A stretch of 13,810 nucleotides of DNA from NCBI GenBank assembly GCA_026770585.1, contig MU646534.1, forward strand, positions 138,944-152,753, read 5' to 3'. Positions 1 to 7,000 of this stretch are shown in pieces. This stretch comes from Baffinella frigidus (taxonomy: Eukaryota > Cryptophyceae > Cryptomonadales > Baffinellaceae). A program made the translations under genes and the position numbers. The notes under the pieces were generated by a model. It had not been told where the DNA came from. It was given only the letters and a program-made list of their open reading frames with translations, and did not search any database. Positions within the stretch are counted from its first letter, which is position 1. Each line of letters opens with the position of its first letter.

Positions 1-8
1 TCTTCGTA

Positions 9-105
9 TCCGTTAAGTGGCGAGGCGGTCACAATAGACAGCCAAGAGGTCCGAGGCAGGTCTTAGGGCCCTACGGTAGGGCGTATGAGCCTACTGGGCA
101 CATAA
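9..105. mobile_element. Degraded TA-flanked hairpin element, family B
   Basis: Starts TA-TCCGTTAAGTGGC and ends near CTGGGCACATAA. The interior CCAAGAGGTCCGAGGCAGGT matches the better preserved copy at 1453-1552. Confidence 0.45.
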
Positions 106-196
106 AAAAGGGCATTTGGGCTCATCGAAGTCGAAATGCCGGAGCGAGGCAAGTGATGAGAGGGCGTGCTGGCGCCAGGCGTCGTTGCAGAACAAC

Positions 197-260
197 GCGG
201 TGAGTAGAAAAAGGGGGCGACGAAGAATGCGGTGAGTAGAAAAGAGGGGCGACGAAGAGC
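197..260. repeat. 32-bp tandem duplication
   Basis: GCGGTGAGTAGAAAA...GGGGCGACGAAGA occurs at 197-228 and again at 229-260. Confidence 0.7.
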
Positions 261-460
261 GTCGATCCGACCCCGCCGCCTGCGAGCGCCTGCGTACGGG
301 TAGGTAACTCGGTGGGGAACTCCGATGTAGTGGGAACCTCCAATGTTTGGTAACGTGACTGCCCTATTGGGTCGGCTCGTGCGGGGGAAACATAGGACAT
401 AAGCATGATGCACACATGCTCCAGGCATGCGGCCTGGGATTCTGACACTGCGAGCAGCCT

Positions 461-577
461 ACAGGGGCACCTCTCTCATATGAAACAGCCTTCGCCTAGG
501 ACCCTACAGTAGGCCTATGCCTAGGGCCCTATCGTGGTCCTAGGGGGGGACAAGCTTATCAGCGAGGTACCCCTGTA
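461..577. mobile_element. TA-flanked hairpin element, family A, copy 1
   Basis: A CAGGGGCACCTCTCTC / GAGCGAGGTACCCCTG-type inverted terminus pair lies inside flanking TA. The core CCTAGGACC...GGTCCTAGG folds on itself. No coding capacity. Non-autonomous, MITE-like. Confidence 0.7.
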
Positions 578-608
578 CCACCGCCACCCCCGAGTGCGCT
601 GCGCGGAC

Positions 609-683
609 CTTTAGGTCCTTTAGTTTCTTTGAGCTCCCAACATAGGCGGACACCGGAACTTGTTCTGTAGAGGGTCATCCTAC
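609..683. repeat. Dispersed repeat, copy 1 (ATAGGCGGACACCGGAACTT)
   Basis: Shares TTAGGTCCTTTAG...GAGCTCCCAACATAGGCGGACACCGGAAC...TTCTGTAG with copies near 2031, 12099 and 13341. No coding frame. Confidence 0.65.
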
Positions 684-745
684 ACGGGGCTGTATAAGGC
701 CATCCTACACGGGGCTGTATAAGGCCATCCTACACGGGACTGTAC
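673..745. repeat. 25-bp tandem repeat, three units
   Basis: GGYCATCCTACACGGGGCTG followed by TATAA, at 673, 698 and 723. Confidence 0.8.
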
Positions 746-810
746 CCCCAAAAAGCCGGTTGCGCTGACCGCGGGGCCGACACCTCGTCTCTGGAGGCAT
801 CAGCCTCGTA

Positions 811-942
811 CAGGGGTACCTCGCGCATACAAGAACGCCCCCCTCCCCAGGACCATCGTAGGACCCTAGGAATAGACCTGGGAATAGGCCTACTGTAGGT
901 TTCTAGGGGGGCTGGCGCTTTCTCATGAGCGAGGCACTCCTG
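811..942. mobile_element. TA-flanked hairpin element, family A, copy 2 (inverted core)
   Basis: TA-CAGGGGTACCTCGCGC ... GAGCGAGGCACTCCTG-TA. The core runs in the opposite orientation to copy 1 (...GGCCTACTGTAGG...). Confidence 0.7.
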
Positions 943-1049
943 TAAGATCCCTTCTCCCCTTTCAATGACACCACTCTTTTCCAGCACAACCACTGCGACT
1001 GTTGCTCCCGTCCAGCGCCCCCCCAGATTCTCCTGGCGTGGCTACGCTA

Positions 1050-1170
1050 CAGGGGTACCTCACTCACAAGAAAACGCTTCCACCTAGGACCCTACAGTAG
1101 GCCTGAGCCTGGGGCCCTAGCTAGGGTGGTCCTAGGGGGGGCGCGCTTTCTCATGAGCGAGGTACCCCAG
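1050..1170. mobile_element. TA-flanked hairpin element, family A, copy 3
   Basis: TA-CAGGGGTACCTCACTCACAAG ... TCATGAGCGAGGTACCCC. The right terminus is degraded (CCCCAGTGG). Confidence 0.65.
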
Positions 1171-1330
1171 TGGGGCACACGTTCACATTTAGCCCAGAGT
1201 CGATTCTGGGAATTTCACTGGTTCACGTGAAGTTTCACTAGTTCAACCTTAACGCGGCCTCTACGCCTGAACAACTGCACATTTTCGCCCGAGAAGGAGA
1301 AGGGGCGATTCCTACCTGCAGCTCTCCATA

Positions 1331-1450
1331 CAGGGGTACCTCGCTGAGTAGAAACCACCCCCTCTCCTAGGACCAGCATAGGGCCCTCTAGGCATAGGCC
1401 TACTGTAGGGTCCTAGGAGGAGGCGGTTTCTTAAGAGCGAGGAACCCCTG
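1331..1450. mobile_element. TA-flanked hairpin element, family A, copy 4 (inverted core)
   Basis: TA-CAGGGGTACCTCGCT ... AGCGAGGAACCCCTG-TA. Its right TA (1451-1452) is also the left TA of the next element. Confidence 0.75.
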
Positions 1451-1452
1451 TA

Positions 1453-1552
1453 CCCCTTAAGTGCCCATGCCGCCAAATTTGGCGGCCAAGAGGTCCTAGG
1501 CAGGTCCTAGGGCGAGTTAGGGTGCATATTCACCCTATGGGCACTTAAGGGA
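1453..1552. mobile_element. TA-flanked hairpin element, family B
   Basis: Terminal inverted repeats of about 16 bp, (C/T)CCCTTAAGTGCCCAT at the left and its complement at 1537-1552, flanked by TA on both sides. 100 bp, with an internal GCCGCCAAATTTGGCGGC palindrome and a CCTAGG core. Related to 9-105. Confidence 0.7.
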
Positions 1553-1641
1553 TAAGGTTTGGCCACACCCGCACACCCGAGCGCACGGGAAGGCCCTGCT
1601 AAAACCTCCCAGGGGGATGCGTCGCCCAATTGGGCGACACT

Positions 1642-1708
1642 ACAGTAAAGACCTGTGCACAGTAAAGACCTGTGTACAGGGAAAAACTGTATACAGTAAA
1701 GACCTGTG
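1642..1708. repeat. AGTAAAGACCTGTGYRC tandem repeat
   Basis: Three AGTAAAGACCTGTG units with spacer variation. Confidence 0.6.
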
Positions 1709-1847
1709 CGCTAGAGGAATGCCTTCTCGTTTTCTACCTGGTTGAACTGCTCGGTGGATCAGTTCGCAGCTAAATCGGGTAGATCTGCCTCACGCGGAGA
1801 CCCCCCCGTGCGGAAACACATGATCAACCATGAAAGTCCTTCTAGAG

Positions 1848-1913
1848 GAAGTCTCTTCTACAGACTTCTAAAGCCTTTTAGAGTCTTCTAGAGTCTTCTA
1901 GACCCTTCTAAGG
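1848..1913. repeat. CTTCTAGA-type short tandem repeat
   Basis: Imperfect CTTCTAGAG(T) units, roughly 10-11 bp. Confidence 0.6.
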
Positions 1914-2030
1914 GAAAGCATCGGGGTCGAATTGGTTGAACTGTTCGGCCGTGCGTTTCGAGAGGTTGAACTGCTTCAGCGACGGCGCCTGCCAAGACAC
2001 GTCTTTTTCAGCACTCACGCGGTGGACTTT

Positions 2031-2118
2031 TACGTCTTTTAGGTTCTTTTACCTCCCACCATAGGCGGACACTGGAACTGGTTCTGCAGAAAGGCCATGC
2101 TTCCTTGGATCGGACCAC
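2031..2118. repeat. Dispersed repeat, copy 2
   Basis: ATAGGCGGACACTGGAACTG then GTTCTGCAGAAAGG and CATGCTTCC, matching 13341-13440 most closely. Confidence 0.65.
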
Positions 2119-2154
2119 ACCCAACAGGGCGCCTGCCAAGACAATGCGTTTTGG

Positions 2155-2210
2155 GTGAGGGGGTTGGGGGGTTAGAGGTTTGGGTTAGGGGGTTAGAGGG
2201 TTAGGTTTTT
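2155..2210. repeat. GGTTAGGG-type telomere-like tract
   Basis: Degenerate GGGTTAGAGG/GGTTAGGG units. Confidence 0.5.
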
Positions 2211-2512
2211 CTTCAGAACACAATTTTATACACCGTTCTGTGTTATCTTAGAGGTGAAATTTAGTATTTTGGCCTCGCCATAACTTTACACACATAGCTT
2301 TACCATAGCAAAAAAGAAGGCACCTTCTTCAGAACACCCGGGGTGGATCAGACCTCATGCGGAAAGCAGATTCAATCTCAAACACCGTTCTGTGCTATCT
2401 TGGGGGGGGGGAATGCTATCTTGGCCTCGACATATCTTTACACACACAGCTTTACCATAGCACAAAATAAGGCACCTTCTTGAGAACACACGCAGTGGAT
2501 CGGACCACACCC
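2210..2512. repeat. Tandem duplication of about 155 bp
   Basis: CACCGTTCTGTGYTATCTT ... TTGGCCTCG...CATA...CTTTACACACA...AGCTTTACCATAGCA ... GGCACCTTCTT(C/G)AGAACAC ... GTGGATCRGACC occurs twice, starting near 2231 and 2380. No coding frame. Confidence 0.75.
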
Positions 2513-2820
2513 AGAAGCTAGCTCTGCCTCAGCCTGTTTGGGCTACCAGTTTCGCGAGCCCGGGCTCATCCCCCCTCCAATGTTGACGAATTTGTACCGC
2601 AGACCCAGCACGACAACTTACGAATAGCCAGCCAAGCTGGAGGAGGGGTAGGTTGGTTGGCCTGTTGGGGGATGGGAAACCCCAAACCCTGAACCCTGAA
2701 CCAGGATTTTCAGCCCCTCGCAAGGGTTGTCATGGGGAGGGCGGCGACCTATTTTAATTTTCGAAAATCATTTTTCTAATTTTACATGCCTTCCCCATCT
2801 TCCGGAAGAAGGACGACCTT
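2513..2820. other. No gene seen
   Basis: Includes a Pro/Arg-rich open frame on the minus strand (2529-2723) that resembles nothing and has no duplicates, plus an AT-rich stretch at 2750-2790. Confidence 0.5.
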
Positions 2821-2821
2821 C

Positions 2822-2983
2822 ATAGGCTAACGGCCTGAAAATGGGGTAGTTAGGCATACGGCATTGCCTAGGACCTCCTACCGTAGGCCGAGGGATCCCA
2901 GGACCAAAAAGTCACGGCCTACGGTAGGAGGTCCTAGGCAATGCTGTAGGCCTAACTACCCCATTTTCAGGCCGTTACCCTAT
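2822..2983. mobile_element. 162-bp near-perfect palindrome (family C hairpin element)
   Basis: Arms 2822-2890 and 2915-2983 pair about position 2902.5 with only a few mismatches around a 24-nt loop. The termini GG(C/G)TAACGGCCTGAAAATG are bordered by TA on each side (2823-2824 and 2981-2982). The inner arm carries GCCTAGGACCTCCTACCGTA, the same style of core as families A and B. The RNA of either strand would form a hairpin of about 69 bp. Confidence 0.85.
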
Positions 2984-2987
2984 TAAC

Positions 2988-3041
2988 CTGCTGCTCGAGG
3001 AGACGCAGGTTGGCGCGCTCTCGCTCGGAGGTTGGCGCCTC
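2988..3041 (-). CDS. Candidate C-terminal helix exon, copy b (EAPTSERERANLRLLEQQ)
   Basis: A second copy of the helix block, in the same frame as copy a across an uninterrupted 97-codon open frame (3260-2967). Donor CAGCAG|GTTAAT lies at 2987. No AG directly precedes the homologous block; the nearest acceptor-like AG sites are about 50 bp upstream (near 3089-3094). Differences from copy a are V/E, K/N and silent changes. The right arm of the 162-bp palindrome begins only about 5 bp into the following intron. Confidence 0.4.
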
Positions 3042-3203
3042 GCCCGGGCAGTGCCCAGCGCCTTCGTGGGAACGCCGCCCTCTGCTAAGCAAAGGGGGGG
3101 TCTCTGCTGCCACTGGGGAAGAGCTCTCGTGAAACGGGTGGGTCATGGAGTCAGTAAAGTTGACTGGACGATGACTTTTGACTTCGTCTGTGAAATAACA
3201 TAC

Positions 3204-3260
3204 CTGCTGTTCGAGGAGACGCAGCTTGGCTCGCACTCGCTCGGAGGTTGGCGCCTCCAA
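3204..3260 (-). CDS. Candidate C-terminal helix exon, copy a (LEAPTSERVRAKLRLLEQQ)
   Basis: 57 bp, 19 codons, acceptor GCGAACAG (3263-3261), donor CAGCAG|GTATGT (3203), phase 0/0. A charged amphipathic helix lies at the position where METTL13 has its C-terminal A-x-P-E-L-L...L-E-x-x-L helix. That similarity is weak. Its phase does not match the phase-1 end of exon 9, so either an exon between them was missed or this is not spliced to it. A second copy at 2988-3041 supports it being exon-derived. Confidence 0.45.
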
Positions 3261-3272
3261 CTGTTCGCGTTT

Positions 3273-3485
3273 GGGGTTTCGGGATTACGGTTTGGGGATT
3301 GGGGTTTCGGGTTTCAGGTGTCGGGTGTCGGTTTTCGGGTTGCGGGTTTCGGGTTTCGGGTTTCGGGTTTCTGGCTTCGGTTTTCGGGTCTCGGGTTTCT
3401 GGTTTCGGGTTTCGGGTTTCGGGTTTCGGGTTTCGGGTTTCGGGTTTCGGGTTTCAGGCTTCGGGTTTCGGGTTTCGGGTTGCGG
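3273..3485. repeat. TTTCGGG heptamer array
   Basis: Mostly perfect GGGTTTC units with GTTTCAGG, GTTTTCG and GTTTCTGG variants. It is a one-base variant of the TTTAGGG telomere unit. It produces long GFRVSGF open frames on plus, which are repeat artefacts. Confidence 0.9.
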
Positions 3486-3517
3486 GCGCTGACCGGCTTG
3501 CCCGGCTCGGGATTAAA

Positions 3518-3663
3518 GACATAGCCCACGTTCACGTTCTCGTGACTCAACCGGACAGGCACTGGTTCGTTAAGTGTGGGGGTCAGAGGGCTCTCTGGTG
3601 GTAGGCTCCGGAGTGGTGGAGGTGCTAACCTACTGGCCAGGCACGAGCTTACAGACATAGACG
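3518..3663 (-). pseudogene. Two degraded donor-side fragments of exon 9
   Basis: At 3653-3663 the end ...GTCTATGTCT|GTAAGC is kept. At 3518-3545 the sequence reads ENVNVGYVF and the donor is mutated (TTTAATC). Both carry the CCCGRRCCGGG-type intron start seen after copy b. Confidence 0.5.
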
Positions 3664-3746
3664 TCAAGAGTGGTGGGGCTCTCTGGGGTTCTGGGTTTCG
3701 GGTTTCGGGGATGGGGCTCAGACCGGCTTCCCCGGAACGGGCTTAC

Positions 3747-3808
3747 AGACATAGACAACGTAGTTCTCGTCCGCATCCTCCGCGTGATCCTTCAGGAAGC
3801 TCACGGGC
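3747..3808 (-). CDS. METTL13-like exon 9, copy b (PVSFLKDHAEDADENYVVYV)
   Basis: A second complete 62-bp version of exon 9, with acceptor CTGCGCAG (3811-3809) and the same T|GTAAGC donor (3746). Against copy a, three codons change the residue (T/P, T/K, M/A) and three differ silently (GAC/GAT, CAT/CAC, GCT/GCG). Because 62 is not a multiple of three, splicing both copies in would shift the frame, so they can only be alternatives. It is separated from copy a by a TAGTAAATCGCCGTT-type tandem array. Confidence 0.6.
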
Positions 3809-3824
3809 CTGCGCACACCCCGCG

Positions 3825-4020
3825 GTTAGAAAAGCACCGTTATCCTCTAGTAAAACCTGTAGTGAAACGCCTTTATTCTGTAGTAAATAGCCAGTATCAT
3901 ATGGTAAATCCCGTTATCCTGTAGTAAATCGCGTATCGTGTAGTAAATCGCCGTTGCCGTGTTGTAAAGTGCCGTTACGTTTAGTAAATCCAGCAGTAAA
4001 TCGTGTTGTAAATCGCCGGT
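3825..4020. repeat. GTAGTAAATCGCCGTTATCC array
   Basis: Degenerate units of about 17-22 bp with a constant G-T-A-R-T-A-A-A core, lying between the two complete exon 9 copies. Confidence 0.7.
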
Positions 4021-4036
4021 AACGTGCAGGGCTTAC

Positions 4037-4098
4037 AGACATAGACAACGTAGTTCTCGTCAGCATCCTCCATATGGTCCGTCAGGAAGCTCACGGTC
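4037..4098 (-). CDS. METTL13-like exon 9, copy a (TVSFLTDHMEDADENYVVYV)
   Basis: 62 bp, acceptor CTGTACAG (4101-4099), donor T|GTAAGC (4036), the only near-consensus donor type in the gene (shared with copy b). Phase 2 in and 1 out; its first base completes the last Gly codon of exon 8. A-D-E-N-Y-V-V-Y-V-C corresponds to the E-x-x-x-N-E-I-L-F-C strand near the METTL13 C-terminus. A second complete copy lies at 3747-3808. The exons that should follow with matching phase were not found. Confidence 0.75.
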
Positions 4099-7000
4099 CT
4101 GTACAGGTTTGGAGTTTAGTATTTAGGGTTTATCCGGTACGTAACCGCAAACGCGCCCACCTCCCACGCCAGATTCTTGGAAGGGGTTGCCAAAAGTCAA
4201 TTTCCCCTGCAGGCAGTGGTCTTCAAAAGTCAATTTCCCCTGAAGGCAGTGGTTTTCAAAAGACAAAGTCCTATGCTGTAAGGTTCTAAAAAAAGTCAAC
4301 CCCCTCCTGGGCTCTGGCGTGGTCCATTGCATCCCGCCGAGCTGAAAAGCTAACGTGAAGGAGGATGCCGTACTGTACCAAGGCGGGCTCTTCTTAAGGC
4401 GCATAGACTTTTGGATCACGCATCTCTGGGCTGGGAGTCATAAAGAAGAACCAGAAAGAGTACGCTGTCTAGCGGTGCTTAGGTGGTGGGTTCAGGGTGT
4501 AGGGTGCACGGTTCAGGGTTAAGTGCAGGGTGTAGGGTGTCCTACACCCTTGGGTGCAGGGTGTAGGGTGTCCCACACCCTAAGGCTTAGATGTTAGGAT
4601 GCGGAGGAGGATAGTGTTGAAGAGCGCGGGATCCGAGCAGAGGACGTCCTAACCGACTATTCCTAAGTTGACATCCCAGGTTCGCGGTACAAACCCGTCA
4701 ACTTTAGAGCGGAAAATAGCCCGGGGGAAGCAAACTGCCTCGCCCCCTCTCCCCCCTCCGAATACGGCGCGAATCCGCATGAGGATGGTGTTGAAAAGCG
4801 CGGGATCCGAGCAGAAAACGTCCTAACCGACTATCCGCAAGTTCTCAAGTAACCGTCTGCGGTACAAATCCGCCCAAATCACCTGAGAGTTGGTGGCAGG
4901 GAGGTACCCCCCGAATGCTGCTTTGATGCAGAGCAGGATAGTGTTGAAGAGCGCGGGGTCAGAGTAGAGGACGTCCTGCCCGACTATTCATAAGTTGACG
5001 CACCGGATCCGCGGTACAAATCCGTCAACTTTGGAGCACAGCATAGCCCGGGGGAAGCAAATTGGTGAGCCCAAATAAACCGCGAGGCAGAGCTGGGAGG
5101 TACCCCCCAAACATGTTGTGGTTCAACGTTGCGGGAAATCTGTGGTAACGCTCACCACCCTGATGAATCGCTGGTGAGGCTTTTACCCCCCGAACGCGTC
5201 GCGAATGCGGAGAAGGATGGTGTTGAAGAGCGCGGGGTCCGAGCAGAGGACGTTCATGGCGGCGACGCCCCCCGGGCGTGTTGTGCGCGCCCACGCGTTG
5301 ATGAACTCTGCGCAAAACACCGAAAAGACGAATTAAAATCCAAAAAGACGCCGTGGTACTCTTTTACAATCTAAAAGGACGAGCTGGTACTCTTTTACAA
5401 TCTAAAAGAACGCGCTCGTGAGCTCCATGGGCGCGTTGTGCGCGCCCACGCGTTGATGAACTCTGCGCCACCAAAACGACGCCGATTACAATCTAAAAGA
5501 ACTTTTCTACAATCTAAAAGGACTTTTTCACAATCTGAAAAGGACCATTTTACAATTTAAAAGGCCCTTTTACTATATAAAATCACAGTTTCACAAGGAT
5601 CAGAGCAGAGGACGTTCATCGCCGCGTTGTGCGCGCCCACGCGTTGATGAACTCTGCACAAAAAGACGCCGGGGTTCAGGGAGGGATTAGGGTTTAAGAC
5701 GAGACCCCCCCTCCCGCCCCACCCCCAAGGGGGGCGGGTGTAGAGGGGGCGGGTGTTGGGGGGGCGGCGGCGAGAAAAACAATTTACGTAAATTAATTTC
5801 AGAGAGGGAAAAACAGCGAAACGAAGAATAGGTGTACCAGGGGTTATCAAGGGGCGCGGGGGGGGCGTGAGACCTGGTGTGGTGAACTGGGGGGGCGGGG
5901 CGGGATACCGCGGTTTCCCGTCGCTCAACCCAGTGGAAAGTTTGTACCAGGGGTGGGCTAAATACATTTTTTTTCCTAACCTCGCCTCAATTCTGTGCCG
6001 TGCATTTCTCTTTCGAATGAAGTCATTAAGTGTCAAGAAGTGGAGGTGGGTACCAGGGGTGGTGCAAATTAATTTTAGAGGGGTAAAACAGCATGTACTC
6101 TCTTCGATACTTCTTCAAAAAAGATGAGTGCCAGGGGTGATGAAGGGGCGCGGGGGTGTGGTGTCAATTAATTTTACGGATGAAAAAACAGCAAACATAA
6201 GGAGGGGAAAGAGGACCAGGGGTGATGAAGGGGCGCGGGGGAGCTTCGAGGATCTTGTCGTTATCGTCGCACGCGTTCACGTCCATCAGCGTCACGACTG
6301 ACGCAAAGCAGGCATGGTGGGCGGGTGGTAGGAGGGGCGGGAAGGGGGTCTTGAGGGAGCATCGCAGAGAGACGAGCGCGAGGGAGAGAGCGAAAGCGAG
6401 AGATATAGACAGACATAGAGACAGAGACAGAGTGAGAGGATGGGAGAAGGGTGGGAGGAGACCAGGGGTAATGAAGGGGCGCGGGGGCGCTTCGAGGATC
6501 TTGTCGTTCTCGTCGCACGCGTTCACGTCCATCAGCGTCAGGTCATACCTGCGATTTGGGGTGCAGGGGTTAGGGGTTTTATGGATTTTAGAATTTTAGG
6601 ATTTTAGGGGTTTCGGGAATTTTAGGGGTTGAAGGGTGTAGGGTGTAGGGTGTAGGGTGTAGGGTGTAGGGTTGGACGTTCATCAGTGTCAGGTCGTACC
6701 TGGGGGTATGTTGCGTTGGAAACGGCCAGTCAACCCGACGGAGGCAGGACTAGAAGGAGCGTGCGGGGCTGACCAACCCTCCTAAGAAAAGAGAGAGAGG
6801 CAGGGGCTGACCAGTCCTCCGGAGCGGCCGCTACGAAATCGACGCCGTCGGCCACGTGCACTGTGATCTTCGGATTCCATAGGAACCTACTGTAGGACAT
6901 GCCTAGGAACCTACGGTTTCCCTAGGGGGGTGAATAGATGGCTTGTACACGTTAAAGGGCATCGCCTGTGGTAAAAATCGACGTTGGAAAAGGTGTTTTG

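Larger units (their letters stand above)
4599..5112 (-). repeat. Tandem array of exon 8 donor half plus intron, about three units
   Basis: Each unit has GTGTTGAAGAGCGCGGG (antisense exon), ACGTCCT...CGACTAT, AAGTT..., GCGGTACAAA and CGGGGGAAGCAAA or GGGAGGTACCCCCC segments. Unit starts are near 4599, 4756 and 4908, with a fourth donor edge at 5108. Confidence 0.7.

Noticed and set aside
63-448. Two overlapping minus-strand frames of about 110-120 codons near the left edge
   Set aside because: Pro/Ser/Arg-rich, overlapping a degraded hairpin element and a 32-bp tandem repeat; no motif or splice pattern.
9-1552. CRISPR-like spaced repeats from the recurring CCTAGG blocks
   Set aside because: Spacing is irregular, units are inverted-repeat elements with TA borders in both orientations, and the sequence is eukaryotic.
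3273-3485. True chromosome end
   Set aside because: The arrays are interstitial, degenerate, in several variants, and lie within a gene; no array reaches the window edge.
3051-3604. Long plus-strand frames rich in GFRVSGF
   Set aside because: They are translations of the TTTCGGG heptamer in all three frames; there is no start context and no unique sequence.
6222-6599. 125-codon plus frame with Arg-rich repeats
   Set aside because: It is antisense to exon 7 and its copy, and crosses a purine-rich tract.
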